A stretch of DNA of 64,000 nt from Paenibacillus whitsoniae (GTDB lineage: Bacteria > Bacillota > Bacilli > Paenibacillales > NBRC-103111): NCBI RefSeq assembly GCF_003955665.1, contig NZ_RXHU01000022.1, forward strand, positions 62,001 to 126,000, read 5' to 3'. The translations under genes and the position numbers were made by a program. Below are positions 7,566 through 17,949 of the stretch, piece by piece. The notes under the pieces are model-generated. The model searched no databases. It saw only the letters and a program-made list of their open reading frames with translations, and was not told the DNA's origin. Positions within the stretch are counted from its first letter, which is position 1. Every line of letters starts with the position of its first letter.

Positions 7566-8300
7566 CTAGTTCTTATAATATTTGGTTTGCTTGATGAGCG
7601 TATCGATTTCCTGCATGCAAGGCATCTTCTCAATGTCACCGATTTCAAGACTGTCCAGCCTGGATATTTCCAGCAGGAGTTTGTCGAGCTTCAACAAGAT
7701 TTCCTCATTCGTTCCTAAAGAGCTGCTTGTAAATGAAAGGTACTCGCTATAGACGGCTTTTCTTTCTTGAAGCAGGGCCGGTGGAAGCTTGGAGGAACCC
7801 GCCCCCGTCACGCTTTTGAACTCCGTTTCATCGAAAGCACCCAATCTATTCAAGATACTCTTCAAATTGCGATAAAACAGATGCTCGATCTCCTGGATTA
7901 CCGAAACGAATCTTGCATAGCTGAGTTCGCTCGCTTCAAACCGTTGATTGAGCGTTTCGAGCAAAGTTGCCTTCTTCTTCTGAATCCGCTCCAGCTGGCT
8001 TAAAGCCAAACGCATAGGCTCTTCGAGCACCTTGACTCGTCTGTAGTGCGACAACGCCTCAACGTAATCTTCTTGGGTTTGGATTTGCTTTACCGGTACA
8101 GCAGCGGGCAATTTGAAGATCAGACTGTACGTTCCATAAAGCAAAGCCAAAGCGCTTGCCAGAATCAACGTCGCGCCAAAAGCCGTCGAAAGCGCCGATG
8201 CTCCGAATGCAACACCAATAAATCCAGGTGAGAACACCGTAATGTTCACCGCGACAATACCACAGATAAGACCGAAAAGTTTTATGTATCTGGTACCCAT
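7566..8300 (-). CDS. XpaC-like membrane protein
   Basis: The protein has 244 residues. Two adjacent membrane helices lie near residues 8-60 (SPGFIGVAFGASALS; LILASALALLYGTYSLIF), followed by a long helical cytoplasmic part with coiled-coil character (RRVKVLEEPMRLALSQLERI; LRKLDKLLLEISRLDSL-like ending). Layout and neighbourhood match the XpaC family, named for hydrolysis of 5-bromo-4-chloroindolyl phosphate, although catalysis is doubtful. It is the first gene of the xpaC-vWA-telA operon; the next gene starts 11 bases on. The ATG at 8300 follows GAGGGG at about 11 bases. The assignment rests mostly on the telA/yaaN partnership and the topology. Confidence 0.75.
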   Translation of the reverse strand: MGTRYIKLFGLICGIVAVNITVFSPGFIGVAFGASALSTAFGATLILASALALLYGTYSLIFKLPAAVPVKQIQTQEDYVEALSHYRRVKVLEEPMRLALSQLERIQKKKATLLETLNQRFEASELSYARFVSVIQEIEHLFYRNLKSILNRLGAFDETEFKSVTGAGSSKLPPALLQERKAVYSEYLSFTSSSLGTNEEILLKLDKLLLEISRLDSLEIGDIEKMPCMQEIDTLIKQTKYYKN

Positions 8301-8375
8301 TCAAACGCACACCCCTCTGCCTTGAAACATATTCAGTTTCCAAAATGATACCATATTTTCCCTATGGCGTCCTTC

Positions 8376-8411
8376 AAAAAAAATCCATCGCCCCTAAATG
8401 GCAGCGATGGA
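8376..8411 (-). terminator. Intrinsic terminator after selO
   Basis: On the minus strand TCCATCGC and GCGATGGA pair (8404-8411 with 8384-8391) around a 12-base loop and are followed by eight T. It stands 70 bases after the selO stop and would end the operon that begins at the monooxygenase gene at 16919. Confidence 0.85.
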
Positions 8412-8481
8412 TGCTAGACTGACTTTTAACTTGTTTAGACCTTCTTCTACATATATGCGGACCAGTTGTACCAGCCTTGCT

Positions 8482-9957
8482 TCACGTACCGCAATAAGTG
8501 CGATAAGGTTCCGATGACGGCACAGGCAGAGCGGCGAAATCAGTTTGCTCGGGGGCGTGTGCGAAAGGCGCTGCAAGCGCTGCAAGAAGCCTTTCTATGC
8601 TGCTGTAATCGCCTTGGTTTACAGCGGCCTGCAACGCCTCCTCAACCCGATGGTTGCGAGGAATCACCGCAGGGTTACGGCGGCGCATCAACTGATGCGA
8701 GGAAGCTTTGGACTCCGGCTGCCTGCTCAATCTCGCCTCCCAAAGCGCCAGCCACTGTGTAAATTCCGGAGTACCGGACAGGGCCGTATCTTCATACTTG
8801 TCCCATGTTAATGCTCGAAATGTATTCGTATAGTCTGCACGATAGATTTGCATGATGCGAAGAAGCTCTTCGATGAGGCTTTCATCCTCAGGCTCTTCGT
8901 GATAGATGCCCAGTTTCTCTCTCATCTCCGAGAGCCACGTATGATGATACAGCTTGAAAAAGTTAGAGATTTCTTCCTCAATCAGCTGAACCGCCCGCTC
9001 CTCGCTCTCATCCAGCAGCGGGATCAACGTTTCCGCGAATCTTGTTAAATTCCATGCCGCCATTTCCGGCTGCTTGCCAAATGCGTAGCGCCCTTCCGTA
9101 TCACGGGTACTGAATACGATATCAGGGTCGTACACATCGAGGAAAGCACAGGGCCCGTAATCAATCGTTTCTCCGCTGATCGTCATATTATCCGTGTTCA
9201 TCACCCCGTGGACAAAGCCAACGAGCTGCCATTTGGCGATCAACACCGCTTGACGCTTCATCACTTCCTGCACGAGAAAAAGATATCGGTTCTCCGCCTT
9301 TTCACTCCCTGGAAAATGTCTTCGTAAGGTGTAATCCGCCAGTGTGCGAAGTTCATCCCGTGTGCCAAAATGAGAAACATACTGAAACGTCGCAACGCGC
9401 AGATGACTGGCCGCTATGCGCGTCAGGACAGCGCCCGGCAGCTCGGTTTCGCGTCGAATGGATTCGCCAGTCGCGGCTACCGCTAGGCTGCGGGTTGTCG
9501 GAATCCCAAGTCCATGCATGGCCTCACTGATGATATATTCCCGCAGCATCGGCCCCAACGCCGCTCGCCCGTCATAGGTCCGAGAGTAGGGCGTCTGCCC
9601 TGCTCCCTTCAATTGAATGTCAACCCGCTCACCTTCGGGCGTGATCTGTTCGCCAAGCAATAGCGCGCGGCCATCCCCTAACAGCCGAAAGTGCCCAAAC
9701 TGATGCCCGGCATAAGCCTGAGCAAGCGGCTCAGCGCCTTCGGGAATCTCGTTGCCGGCAAAAACAGCGCTAGCCTCAGCGCTGCGCATAGCTTCGACAT
9801 TCAACCCCAGAGAGACGGCAAGCGCATCATTCACGAGGATTAACTGTGGCTCCCTCACCGGGGTCGGGTTAAGCCTGGTATAGAGTGACCCAGGGAGCCT
9901 GGCGTAACTATTGTCAAAGTTCCAACCCGCATCTTGACTGGTAGTATTCTGTCTCAT
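8482..9957 (-). CDS. selO: SelO protein adenylyltransferase (YdiU/UPF0061)
   Basis: This 491-residue protein belongs to the SelO pseudokinase family, which transfers AMP from ATP to Ser, Thr or Tyr of target proteins and is linked to redox homeostasis (glutaredoxin is a known target in E. coli). Visible hallmarks are [10 protein letters not shown], the Lys loop [43 protein letters not shown] with the catalytic Asp, and IDYGP with the metal-binding Asp. The protein ends YCGT: the Cys is third from the C-terminus, the position of selenocysteine in animal SelO. Start: the ATG at 9957 overlaps the stop of the ABC ATPase gene (ATGA) and has GAAGGAG in front. A longer in-frame start exists upstream but lacks support. 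Confidence 0.93.
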   Translation of the reverse strand: MRQNTTSQDAGWNFDNSYARLPGSLYTRLNPTPVREPQLILVNDALAVSLGLNVEAMRSAEASAVFAGNEIPEGAEPLAQAYAGHQFGHFRLLGDGRALLLGEQITPEGERVDIQLKGAGQTPYSRTYDGRAALGPMLREYIISEAMHGLGIPTTRSLAVAATGESIRRETELPGAVLTRIAASHLRVATFQYVSHFGTRDELRTLADYTLRRHFPGSEKAENRYLFLVQEVMKRQAVLIAKWQLVGFVHGVMNTDNMTISGETIDYGPCAFLDVYDPDIVFSTRDTEGRYAFGKQPEMAAWNLTRFAETLIPLLDESEERAVQLIEEEISNFFKLYHHTWLSEMREKLGIYHEEPEDESLIEELLRIMQIYRADYTNTFRALTWDKYEDTALSGTPEFTQWLALWEARLSRQPESKASSHQLMRRRNPAVIPRNHRVEEALQAAVNQGDYSSIERLLAALAAPFAHAPEQTDFAALPVPSSEPYRTYCGT

Positions 9958-12005
9958 TGATTCTCCTTCCCTGCTGGCTGCAACGGAAAGTGACATGCCG
10001 TCCAATGCCCCTCTCGAATCGGAAGCAGCTCCGGCTGTTCTTCTCTGCATCTTGCTGTTGCAGCAGGGCATCGGGTATGAAAACGACACCCGGATGGCGG
10101 GTTTGCCGGAGAAGGAATTTCCCCTTTGATTTCAACCCACTCGCTTCGCTTGGCAGGATCGGGGGAAGGAATGGAGGAAAGCAGCCCCTTCGTGTAGGGA
10201 TGGGCAGGATGAAGGAACAATTCCTCGCTGGGCGCAATCTCAACCAGTTTGCCTAAATACATCACACCGATGCGGTCCGACAGGTGGCGCACTATATTTA
10301 AACCATGGGCAATAAATAAGAACGTCAGCCCGAGCTTTTTCTGCAATTCCTGCAGCAAATTCACGATTTGGGCCTGCACGGATACATCGAGCGCCGAAAC
10401 GGCCTCATCCGCAAGGATAAACTTGGGATTCAGGGCAATCGCCCTAGCGATCCCGATTCGCTGCCGCTGCCCGCCCGAAAACTCATGCGGGAACCGGTCA
10501 TACATGGAACGGCTCAACCCAACCAGCTCCAACAACGCCTCGACCTTCGCGCGTTTCTCTGCTTTGCTGAAGGATTCATGGATATCGAACGGTTCTCCGA
10601 TGATGTCGCCAACCCGCCAGCGCGGGTTCACCGAGCCATACGGATCCTGAAAAATAATCTGCATATCCCGCCGGGCTTCCTGCATGTGCTGGACCGACAG
10701 CTTGGCAAGGTCTTTCCCTTCAAAAAGAACCTCGCCCTCTGTCGCTTGCTCCAGCTGCAGCAGAATGCGGCCAAGGGTTGACTTCCCGCTGCCGGATTCA
10801 CCGACGAGCCCAAAGGTCTCCCCTTTTTGGATGAAAAAGGATACATCGTCAACAGCCCGAATAGCGGACTTCGCGCGGCTGAATGCGCCTTTCCCGATCG
10901 GGTAAAATTTACTCAGCCCTTTGACTTCGAAGAGCATCTCTCTCGCAACCGCAGGCTGCTCTGTCCTTCCAGTAAGCTGGCTGATCTGCTCAGCATCCGC
11001 TTCTCCTATGGGCAGCTGCCAATCTGCCAACTGAACCAGATCCTCCGCATACCAGCAAGCGGTGAGCCGTTCATGGACAGCGCGCAGCGGCGGGCTTTCT
11101 TGCTTGCAGCGTTCCGTAGCATACGGGCACCGGGGATGAAAGCGGCAGCCGGCCGGCAGCTCGGAGAGGCTCGGAATCGTTCCCTCAATGGAGAACAAAC
11201 GAGAAGAACGATTGCTTTCCATCGTTGTGATCGAACGGAGCAGTCCTCTTGTATAGGGATGATGCGGCTTTTCAAATAGTTGCTGGACGCTCGCTTGTTC
11301 AACGATTTGTCCAGCGTACATGACGATAATTTTGTCCGCCATCTCGGCGGCGATCCCCATATCATGCGTGATGAGAAGAATCGACATGTTAAACTCGCTT
11401 TTCAGCTCTTGGAGCAAACGAAGAATCTGCGCTTGAATCGTCACATCCAGCGCGGTTGTCGGCTCATCCGCAATCAGCAGTTGGGGATTGCAAGAAAGCG
11501 CCATCGCGATCATGGCCCGCTGGAGCATTCCGCCGGAGAGTTCGCCGGGATATTGATTCATCCGGATTTCCGGCTCGGGGATGCCGACACGTTGTAATAA
11601 ATACACAGCGCGCTCCCAAGCCTGCTTCCGATTCCCCTGCTTGTGTTCCAGGATCGCTTCGATGATCTGACTCCCAATCGTGAATAAGGGATCAAAGGCA
11701 GCCATCGGCTCCTGGAACACCATCGCCATCTTTTTCCCGCGCAACGTCCGAAGCTCTTTCTGGGATAAGGCGGTCAGATCATCCCCTTCCAGCGCGATGC
11801 GGCCTGCGGCAATTCGGCCATTCTCATAATCGATGAGACGCATCACCGCTTTGGACGTGACGGATTTGCCGCTGCCGGACTCGCCGACAAGGCAGACGGT
11901 TTCCCCTTGACTCATCGTGAGAACAACATCCTGAACGGCGGTGAGCGCGCCTCTCTTCGTTTGAAATTCAACCTGCAACTGATCAATCTCAAGCAATTGT
12001 TTCAA
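9954..12005 (-). CDS. Peptide/glutathione-type ABC importer, fused double ATPase
   Basis: The protein has 683 residues with two complete ABC ATPase domains in tandem, a DppD-DppF or GsiA-type fusion. Each half has Walker A (GESGSGKS near 40 and again near 393), a signature ([26 protein letters not shown]), Walker B with DEPTTALD or DEAVSALD, and an oligopeptide-ABC C-terminal Cys motif ([28 protein letters not shown]). Start: TTG at 12005 follows GGAGG at 9 bases. It energises the two permeases encoded just upstream on the same strand, and its stop overlaps selO. Fused ATPases of this kind include the glutathione importer GsiA, so a sulfur-containing peptide is a reasonable substrate guess given the neighbouring sulfur genes. 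Confidence 0.92.
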   Translation of the reverse strand: MKQLLEIDQLQVEFQTKRGALTAVQDVVLTMSQGETVCLVGESGSGKSVTSKAVMRLIDYENGRIAAGRIALEGDDLTALSQKELRTLRGKKMAMVFQEPMAAFDPLFTIGSQIIEAILEHKQGNRKQAWERAVYLLQRVGIPEPEIRMNQYPGELSGGMLQRAMIAMALSCNPQLLIADEPTTALDVTIQAQILRLLQELKSEFNMSILLITHDMGIAAEMADKIIVMYAGQIVEQASVQQLFEKPHHPYTRGLLRSITTMESNRSSRLFSIEGTIPSLSELPAGCRFHPRCPYATERCKQESPPLRAVHERLTACWYAEDLVQLADWQLPIGEADAEQISQLTGRTEQPAVAREMLFEVKGLSKFYPIGKGAFSRAKSAIRAVDDVSFFIQKGETFGLVGESGSGKSTLGRILLQLEQATEGEVLFEGKDLAKLSVQHMQEARRDMQIIFQDPYGSVNPRWRVGDIIGEPFDIHESFSKAEKRAKVEALLELVGLSRSMYDRFPHEFSGGQRQRIGIARAIALNPKFILADEAVSALDVSVQAQIVNLLQELQKKLGLTFLFIAHGLNIVRHLSDRIGVMYLGKLVEIAPSEELFLHPAHPYTKGLLSSIPSPDPAKRSEWVEIKGEIPSPANPPSGCRFHTRCPAATARCREEQPELLPIREGHWTACHFPLQPAGKENQ

Positions 12006-12022
12006 GTACGGTCGCCTCCTGA

Positions 12023-12916
12023 CTATCCCCTTCTTTGCTTGGGATCCATGCTATCTCGCAGTTTATCGCCAATTAAATTCACCGATAAGACAAAGACCGT
12101 GATTGCGAGTCCCGGGAACGTACAGATCCACCAAGCGACGGTCAGATAACCTCTTCCTTGGGACAAGAGAGTCCCCCAATCCGGTATCTCTTTGATCACG
12201 CCCAATCCCAGAAAGCTGAGTCCCGCTCCGACCAGGATCGAAGAGCCCAATCCGATCGTTGCCATGATTAACATCGGCGACCACGCATTCATGAGCACGT
12301 GGCGGAAAAATATGCGTAAAGAAGATGCGCCGATCGACCTGGAAGCTGTAATAAAGGAACGGTGTTTAATGCTTAATATTTGACCCCGCATCACCCTCGC
12401 GTACTGGGGAATGGAGGCGGCCGCAACGGCAAAAATGAGATTAAATAAATGCGGCCCCAGCGCAGCCGCGATGGCCAGCGCCAGAAGAATGCCCGGAATC
12501 GTCATGAGCACATCAATAATTCGCATGAAGATCGTGTCAATGACACCGCCAATGTAACCGGATGCCGCACCGATGCTGCCTCCGATCAAGCCTCCAGCCA
12601 GAACGGAAGCAAATCCGATAAAGAGCGAATCCCGACTGCCATACACAACAAGACTGAAAATATCTCTGCCAAAATAATCCGTTCCAAACCAGTGCGACCC
12701 GCTGGGCGCATGCAAGATTTGATCTGTCAGCATCGTCGAAGGCGAATACGGCGCAATCCATTGCGGAAACAAGGCACAGCCAACCATAAACAAGGTCATG
12801 ATGGCGGCTGCAATGACAAGTATTTCGGAGGCATTCACGGATAAGGAACTATTTTTCCATCGAAGGGACCATTTATCTTTCTGCCATATCGTTCTTGTGG
12901 TAAGAACATCTTTCAT
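12023..12916 (-). CDS. Peptide-type ABC permease (DppC/GsiD-like)
   Basis: A 297-residue inner-membrane permease of the DppC type. An N-terminal cytoplasmic stretch precedes the first helix (ASEILVIAAAIMTLFMVGCA). The periplasmic-side motif HWFGTDYFGRDIFSLVVYG and the ATPase-coupling EAA-type loop near SFITASRSIGASSLRIFFRH are both clear. Start: the ATG at 12916 has GGAGAGGAG close by; an in-frame GTG-like extension upstream would overlap the previous gene. It pairs with the DppB-type permease encoded 37 bases upstream and with the fused ATPase 17 bases downstream, giving a full importer. Confidence 0.9.
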   Translation of the reverse strand: MKDVLTTRTIWQKDKWSLRWKNSSLSVNASEILVIAAAIMTLFMVGCALFPQWIAPYSPSTMLTDQILHAPSGSHWFGTDYFGRDIFSLVVYGSRDSLFIGFASVLAGGLIGGSIGAASGYIGGVIDTIFMRIIDVLMTIPGILLALAIAAALGPHLFNLIFAVAAASIPQYARVMRGQILSIKHRSFITASRSIGASSLRIFFRHVLMNAWSPMLIMATIGLGSSILVGAGLSFLGLGVIKEIPDWGTLLSQGRGYLTVAWWICTFPGLAITVFVLSVNLIGDKLRDSMDPKQRRG

Positions 12917-12953
12917 TCTCTCAGCTCCTCTCCATTCTGATGATACAGGCGAT

Positions 12954-13880
12954 TTATTGCGTGCGACGGACCCTCGGGTCAATGAATACATAGGAAATAT
13001 CGACTAGCAGATTGACGACTACGTAAATGATTGCCGAGAAGAAAACCACACCCTGTACGACAGGCAAATCCTTGGCCATAATCGCGTCCGCGAGAATTCT
13101 GCCGATCCCCTGTCGGGAGAACACCGTTTCGATCACGACGGTTCCCGCCATCAGATCTCCAATATGGATACCGATAATGGTGATGGCAGGAATCAAGGCG
13201 TTGCGCAGCGCATGTCGATACATGACAAGTCGTTCCGAGAGCCCCTTCGCACGCAGGGTTACAATAAAGTGCTCATTCATAACCTCCAGCATGGAATTCC
13301 GCACCATGCGAACGATAAATCCGGCACCTACAAAGCCAAGGGTGACGGAAGGCAGCACCAGCGTGATGAGTCCTTTTGAACCCATGGCAGGAAACCAGCC
13401 TAACGAAACAGAGAAGATGAGGATCAGCAGAATGCCGGACCAGAAGGTGGGCATGGAAATCCCGAACAAACCTACAATTCGAGCTAGTACATCAATCCAG
13501 CGATTGCGATGGATCGCAGAAAGAACACCGAGCCCGACACCGATAACGGTAGAGATGATCGTGCTTGCCAACGTCAGCGCTAAGGTGGCCGGGAAATGTT
13601 TCATAATTTTGGGCAGCACAGGCTCGCTGTTTAATAACGACTTGCCGAAATCCCCGCTCAGCATGGCCGTGAAATAGTGCCCGAACTGGATATAGAAGGG
13701 CTCATTGAGCCCTAACTGATGTCTTAAGTTCGCTATAGCCTCGGGAGTCATCGAGGAAGGATCAATCATGGACAGTACGGGATCCCCCGGGAGAACATAC
13801 AGAATGCAGAAAACAAGGATTAAGGAACCAAGGATGACTAACACAGAAACGATAAGCCGCTCCGTCAATATCCTGCTCAT
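12954..13880 (-). CDS. Peptide-type ABC permease (DppB/GsiC-like)
   Basis: A 308-residue permease of the DppB type with six predicted helices. Landmarks are the N-terminal LSVLVILG-like first helix, YVLPGDPV, the periplasmic LGLNEPFYIQFGHYF, GDFGKSLLNSEPV, and the coupling loop IVTLRAKGLSERLVMYRHAL. Start: the ATG at 13880 follows AAGGAG at 9 bases. It stands 21 bases after the binding-protein gene and should form a heterodimer with the DppC-type partner. It belongs to the operon that starts with the flavin monooxygenase at 16919. Confidence 0.92.
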   Translation of the reverse strand: MSRILTERLIVSVLVILGSLILVFCILYVLPGDPVLSMIDPSSMTPEAIANLRHQLGLNEPFYIQFGHYFTAMLSGDFGKSLLNSEPVLPKIMKHFPATLALTLASTIISTVIGVGLGVLSAIHRNRWIDVLARIVGLFGISMPTFWSGILLILIFSVSLGWFPAMGSKGLITLVLPSVTLGFVGAGFIVRMVRNSMLEVMNEHFIVTLRAKGLSERLVMYRHALRNALIPAITIIGIHIGDLMAGTVVIETVFSRQGIGRILADAIMAKDLPVVQGVVFFSAIIYVVVNLLVDISYVFIDPRVRRTQ

Positions 13881-13901
13881 GTCGGTTAGCTCCTTACTTG
13901 A

Positions 13902-15554
13902 TTATTTTTGAATAAACACATCGTTAAAGAGCGGATAGCCCAAAGAATCGAATTTCAAGCCTTTTACCGTCTTGGAGGCGGCTACCGTGTAAGGGAACAC
14001 ATAAACCGGAATGATAACCGCATTGTCGATAATCGATTTCTGAATTTGTTTATACAGTTCTACGCGCTTCTTATCGTCGGTCTCGACGGCGCCCTGCTCC
14101 AGCCACTTATCGACTTGAGGATCGGAAAGTCCAGACAGCGTTGGTCTGCCTTTCGGATCTCCCGTATGATAGAACGCATACAGCGCATTCGGATCCGAGT
14201 TGACCTGGCTGTTTCCGTAAATATCGTAATCGCCCTTCGTATAGATGACGTTGGCGGTATCTTTCGTAATCTCAACCTCGACTGCGATGCCAATTTTTTT
14301 CAACTGTTGTTGGATAATTACAGCAATGTCATTGCGCTTCTCGCGGTTCGGTGCGCCATCTACGTAGTGCAGCGTCAGTTTCTTGCCGTCTTTCACCCGT
14401 ATGCCGTCAGCCCCGGTCACCCAACCTAATTCATCCAACAGCTTATTCGCTTTCGCAATATCGGGTTTCACGCCGTTTTCCAGCGATGCATCATAGCCAA
14501 AAACACCGGGAGAGAGCGGAGACCAGGCGCGTTGGTACGTTCCGAGATATAACGTCTTGACAATGGCGTCGACATCAATGGCGGCTTGCAGCGCTTGCCT
14601 CGCTTTCACATCGTTCCAAGGCGCTTTGCGCAGGTTAATAAACAGCGTGTACGGCAGCCCTGTCGTGTTCGCTTGAAGGACTTGCAGGCTGGCATCTGAC
14701 TTCAGAGACACCACGTTCTGCGGAGGAATCGTTTCCCCAGCAAGTACTTGCTTGCTTTGCACACTGCCTATGCGTGTTGCTTCTTCCGGAACGATGCTGA
14801 ATGTAATTTGGTCCAAATACGATTTGCCTTTGTTCTCTACGATCTCAGGAGCCCAGTTATAGTCAGGACTACGCTTTACTTGAATGGAGGCATTCTCCTC
14901 CCACTTCACGAAGGAAAAGGGGCCGGAACCGACAGGGTTCTTGCCGAACTGGTCGCCATACTTTTTGGCTGCAGTCGGGGAGACAATCCCCAGCAGCGCT
15001 TGACTGAGATTGCCCAAGAACGCTCTGGACGGCGTTTCCAAATTGATTTTAATCGTATATTCGTCAATCACTTCCGAGGACTTATAAGGCTTAAGGAGGG
15101 CCGCGGAATTGGCCGCTTTCGTTGTCGGGTCCAGAATCCGATCGTAATTGAATTTAACAGCCTCGGCATTAAACGGCGTACCGTCCTGGAACTTCACATC
15201 TTTGCGAAGCTTGAACGTGTAGCTTAAGCCATCCGGCGCCACCGTCCATTCGGTTGCAAGCCACGGCTTGATCGAGCCGTCAGGCAACTGAACGACCAGG
15301 CTGTCGTAGATGGTGCGAAGCACCCTGACCGCGACGGCAAGCCCGCTGCGGTGCGGGTCGAGAGAATCCGGCGATGTAGCCAGCGCATAGGTGAGTTCTC
15401 CCCCAACCACGGCCGTTTGCTTGGCTTCTTGCTTCGTACCGGAAGTGGGAGCGGCATCCGTGGTGCCGTTTTGCGGTGAACTGCATGCTGTTAATGCGAA
15501 CACGAGCGCTAAGGATACCGCGCTATATCGGATCCAACCTTGAAATCGACTCAT
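13902..15554 (-). CDS. ABC substrate-binding lipoprotein, peptide/glutathione type (SBP_5)
   Basis: This 550-residue lipoprotein captures the substrate for the adjacent permeases. The signal peptide ends in the lipobox LTAC, Cys near residue 24, followed by a Thr/Ser-rich linker. Family-5 features include LDPHRSGLAVAVRVLRTIYD, LATEWTVAPDGLSYTFKLRK, VKFQDGTPFNAEAVKFNYDR, the hinge region NPVGSGPFSFVKWE and INLRKAPWNDVKARQALQAA. Start: the ATG at 15554 has AGGGGGA close by; the upstream ATG (MLII...) is not supported. It lies 27 bases after the monooxygenase gene in the same operon. The ligand is probably a small sulfur-containing peptide or thioether, inferred from context only. Confidence 0.9.
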   Translation of the reverse strand: MSRFQGWIRYSAVSLALVFALTACSSPQNGTTDAAPTSGTKQEAKQTAVVGGELTYALATSPDSLDPHRSGLAVAVRVLRTIYDSLVVQLPDGSIKPWLATEWTVAPDGLSYTFKLRKDVKFQDGTPFNAEAVKFNYDRILDPTTKAANSAALLKPYKSSEVIDEYTIKINLETPSRAFLGNLSQALLGIVSPTAAKKYGDQFGKNPVGSGPFSFVKWEENASIQVKRSPDYNWAPEIVENKGKSYLDQITFSIVPEEATRIGSVQSKQVLAGETIPPQNVVSLKSDASLQVLQANTTGLPYTLFINLRKAPWNDVKARQALQAAIDVDAIVKTLYLGTYQRAWSPLSPGVFGYDASLENGVKPDIAKANKLLDELGWVTGADGIRVKDGKKLTLHYVDGAPNREKRNDIAVIIQQQLKKIGIAVEVEITKDTANVIYTKGDYDIYGNSQVNSDPNALYAFYHTGDPKGRPTLSGLSDPQVDKWLEQGAVETDDKKRVELYKQIQKSIIDNAVIIPVYVFPYTVAASKTVKGLKFDSLGYPLFNDVFIQK

Positions 15555-15581
15555 TTTCAATCCCCCTATAATTAACAAGCT

Positions 15582-16919
15582 TTATTGGTTGCTAACCGTT
15601 TCTTTGACATACCGATTTTCCGGAAAAGGAAGCCCCAAATGACCGCGAAGCGTATCCGCTTCATATTCCGTACGGAAGATACCTCTTTCCTGTAAAATCG
15701 GAATGACCAGATCGACGAAGTCGTTCAACCCGTTCGGAACGCCGGATCCGACGATGAATCCGTCTGCGGCCCCGCTTTCAAACCACGCTTGGATGCGATC
15801 CGCAACTTGGGTTGGCGTGCCGCTGAACAGCGGTCTTGGCGTTGCCGCTTGCAGCGCAACTTGACGCAGGGTCAGCCCTTGCTCCTTGGCGTTTTGCTTG
15901 ATGCGGTCGGTCGTGCTCTGGAAACTGTTCTTGCCCAGATCCCCCAGCTCAGGGAATGGCGCATCGACATCATATTGCGTAAAATCATGATGCTCAAAAT
16001 AGCGGCCTAAATACGCGAGCGCTTCCTCAATCGTGACCAGATTCGCCACTTCTTGATATTTGCGTTCGGCTTCTTCTTCCGTCGCGCCAATAATCGGCCC
16101 AATGCCCGGCATCACAACGATTTCATCCGGATTTCTTCCATACCCCGCCGCTCTGCTCTTTACATCTTGATAAAAGCGTCTGGCATCCTCCACCGTCGGC
16201 TGACCTGTAAAGATCGCATCGGCCTCTTTGGCTGCCAGGTTTTTACCATCCTCCGAGGAGCCCGCTTGGAAAATAACCGGTCTGCCTTGTTTCGATCGCC
16301 CGATATTCAGCGGTCCCTGCACTGAGAAAAATTCTCCTTTATGGTTAAGGCGGTGCAGCTTCTCCGGATCAAAGAAGACGCCCGATTGTTTATCCCGAAT
16401 AAAGGCATCATCTTCCCACGAATCCCACAACCCTTTGGCAACCTGCAAATATTCAGCAGCAATACGGTAACGCTTCGGATGATCCGGATGGTCTTCAAGC
16501 TTCTTATTGTAATTCAAAGCCGAACCTTCCAGTGGAGAGGTCACGACGTTCCAGCCCGCCCGGCCGCCGCTTAGATGATCCAACGAGGAGAACTGGCGCG
16601 AAACCGTAAACGGCTCACTGTATGAGGTGGATAACGTGCCAACCAAACCGATTTTGGAGGTGACGCCCGCCAAAGCGGAAAGAATCGTAATGGGCTCGAA
16701 GCGATTTAAAAAATGGGGGATCGATTTCTCATTGATATATAAGCCATCAGCAATAAACAATAAATCAAACTTGCCAGCCTCCGCTTTCTGCGCCTGCTGC
16801 TTGTAATAATTGAAGTTCACACTGGCATCCACGATCGCATCCGGGTGTTTCCACGATGACATGTTGCCGCCAACGCCATGAATAATGGCTCCGAGTTTCA
16901 GTTGTTTTTGTTTAGCCAT
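15582..16919 (-). CDS. NtaA/SnaA-type FMNH2-dependent monooxygenase
   Basis: A 445-residue bacterial luciferase-like (LLM class) monooxygenase of the NtaA/SnaA/DszA group. It uses reduced flavin from a separate reductase to insert oxygen beside N or S. Typical stretches are [73 protein letters not shown] and [20 protein letters not shown]. It is a close paralogue of the protein at 19504-20826; the two align end to end with no large gaps. Start: the ATG at 16919 has GAGGAG at 8 bases. It is first in the importer-selO operon and has its own promoter and LysR operator upstream. B. subtilis YtnJ and YxeK are related enzymes of organosulfur breakdown. Confidence 0.92.
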   Translation of the reverse strand: MAKQKQLKLGAIIHGVGGNMSSWKHPDAIVDASVNFNYYKQQAQKAEAGKFDLLFIADGLYINEKSIPHFLNRFEPITILSALAGVTSKIGLVGTLSTSYSEPFTVSRQFSSLDHLSGGRAGWNVVTSPLEGSALNYNKKLEDHPDHPKRYRIAAEYLQVAKGLWDSWEDDAFIRDKQSGVFFDPEKLHRLNHKGEFFSVQGPLNIGRSKQGRPVIFQAGSSEDGKNLAAKEADAIFTGQPTVEDARRFYQDVKSRAAGYGRNPDEIVVMPGIGPIIGATEEEAERKYQEVANLVTIEEALAYLGRYFEHHDFTQYDVDAPFPELGDLGKNSFQSTTDRIKQNAKEQGLTLRQVALQAATPRPLFSGTPTQVADRIQAWFESGAADGFIVGSGVPNGLNDFVDLVIPILQERGIFRTEYEADTLRGHLGLPFPENRYVKETVSNQ

Positions 16920-16988
16920 GACAATCACTCCTCATTTTTCAATAACTTATAATTCCCATTGTTTTTCTTGGTTTAAAGCTTTGCATTT

Positions 16989-17017
16989 ACTCTACACGCT
17001 GCCAAAAGGGTGGTCAA
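16989..17017 (-). promoter_or_regulatory. SigA-type promoter of the monooxygenase-importer-selO operon
   Basis: On the minus strand TTGACC (17012-17017) and TAGAGT (16989-16994) are separated by 17 bases, 70 bases upstream of the start at 16919. The LysR operator lies directly upstream of the -35 box, as expected for activation. Confidence 0.65.
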
Positions 17018-17030
17018 TCGTAGATCAAGA

Positions 17031-17059
17031 TGTTCTATTGATGAATAGAACAGTTCTAT
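17031..17059. promoter_or_regulatory. LysR-type operator
   Basis: Three alternating half-sites GTTCTAT / ATAGAAC / GTTCTAT form two overlapping palindromes: TGTTCTATT-4-AATAGAACA (17031-17052) and ATAGAACAGTTCTAT (17045-17059). The 15-base form ATAGA-N5-TCTAT recurs upstream of the amino-acid importer operon (27363-27377). The site stands 14 bases upstream of the -35 box and close to the LysR gene stop. Confidence 0.7.
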
Positions 17060-17067
17060 GTAGCGCA

Positions 17068-17949
17068 CTATTTCCAACCCGCTGCCGTCAAGGCATCCAA
17101 TACGAACAGCGAATAATCAGGACTCGATTCCTTGAGCGTAATCAGATGGGTCCGCAATGAAAGCCCGCCTAATGCTGGAATCGAAACAGGCACAAGCAGT
17201 CCGTCTTTCACCTCTTGCCGTACACAAAGCTCTGGCAAAAAGGCGACACCGATCCGCTTCATCACGAGCTTTTTCGCAGCCTCCGAGTTATCGATCTGGT
17301 ATTGAATCAAGGGCGGTCGATCAAGCGCGGCAAAAAGACGGTGAATCTTCGCCCAATCCAGCGATCCGCATTCAAAAAAGACGAGGGATTCGCGGCTAAC
17401 ATCTTCCATCGTCAACTGCTCCATGCGAACAAAGGGGTGCCCCGGATCGACGTAAAGACCAATCGGATCCTCGTAGTAGGCCCAGCTGCCGATGTGGGGA
17501 TGGGTTATATTCCTAACAAAGCCGATATCGATTTCTTTCCTTACAAGCTTCTCCAGAATCACTTCGGTCGGAGCTGTCGTTACGTTGATTTGAAGGTGGG
17601 GATGATTCCTCTTGATGAACGGAATCATCTCTGGCAAGACATAGTTGGACACTGTAACCGTACATCCGATTCTCAGCTCATCCAAAGATTTGTTCACATG
17701 CAAAAGCTGCTGCTTTCCCTTCTTGTATGTTTGAAGAATCTGCTGAGCAAACGGGAGAAATTGTTTCCCTTTCTCCGTAAGCTTGAAGTTCCTTCCTTCT
17801 CTCACGAACAGCAGCGTGTTCAGATCCCGCTCCAGCGATTGAATGCGGGCCGTAACCGAAGGCTGAGATAGAAACAAAGCATCCGCTGCTTTATTGAAAC
17901 TATTAAAATGAATAACATAGACGAAGGCTTCAATATTATCGATATTCAT
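17068..17949 (-). CDS. LysR-type regulator (copy 2)
   Basis: A 293-residue LysR-family activator. The N-terminal winged helix-turn-helix lies in residues 1-60 (AFVYVIHFNSFNKAADALFL; SQPSVTARIQSLERDL), followed by an effector-binding domain (LRIGCTVTVSNYVLPEMIPF; IGFVRNITHPHIG; RIGVAFLPELCVRQEV). It is clearly paralogous to the LysR at 27399-28289, including the motif VFFECGSLDWxxIHRLFA. Start: the ATG at 17949 lies inside the end of the MFS gene (14-base overlap), pointing to coupled translation. It presumably controls the operon starting at 16919. B. subtilis YtlI, a LysR protein of sulfur control, is a plausible relative. The effector is unknown; an O-acetylserine-like or N-acetylated thio compound is possible. 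Confidence 0.9.
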   Translation of the reverse strand: MNIDNIEAFVYVIHFNSFNKAADALFLSQPSVTARIQSLERDLNTLLFVREGRNFKLTEKGKQFLPFAQQILQTYKKGKQQLLHVNKSLDELRIGCTVTVSNYVLPEMIPFIKRNHPHLQINVTTAPTEVILEKLVRKEIDIGFVRNITHPHIGSWAYYEDPIGLYVDPGHPFVRMEQLTMEDVSRESLVFFECGSLDWAKIHRLFAALDRPPLIQYQIDNSEAAKKLVMKRIGVAFLPELCVRQEVKDGLLVPVSIPALGGLSLRTHLITLKESSPDYSLFVLDALTAAGWK

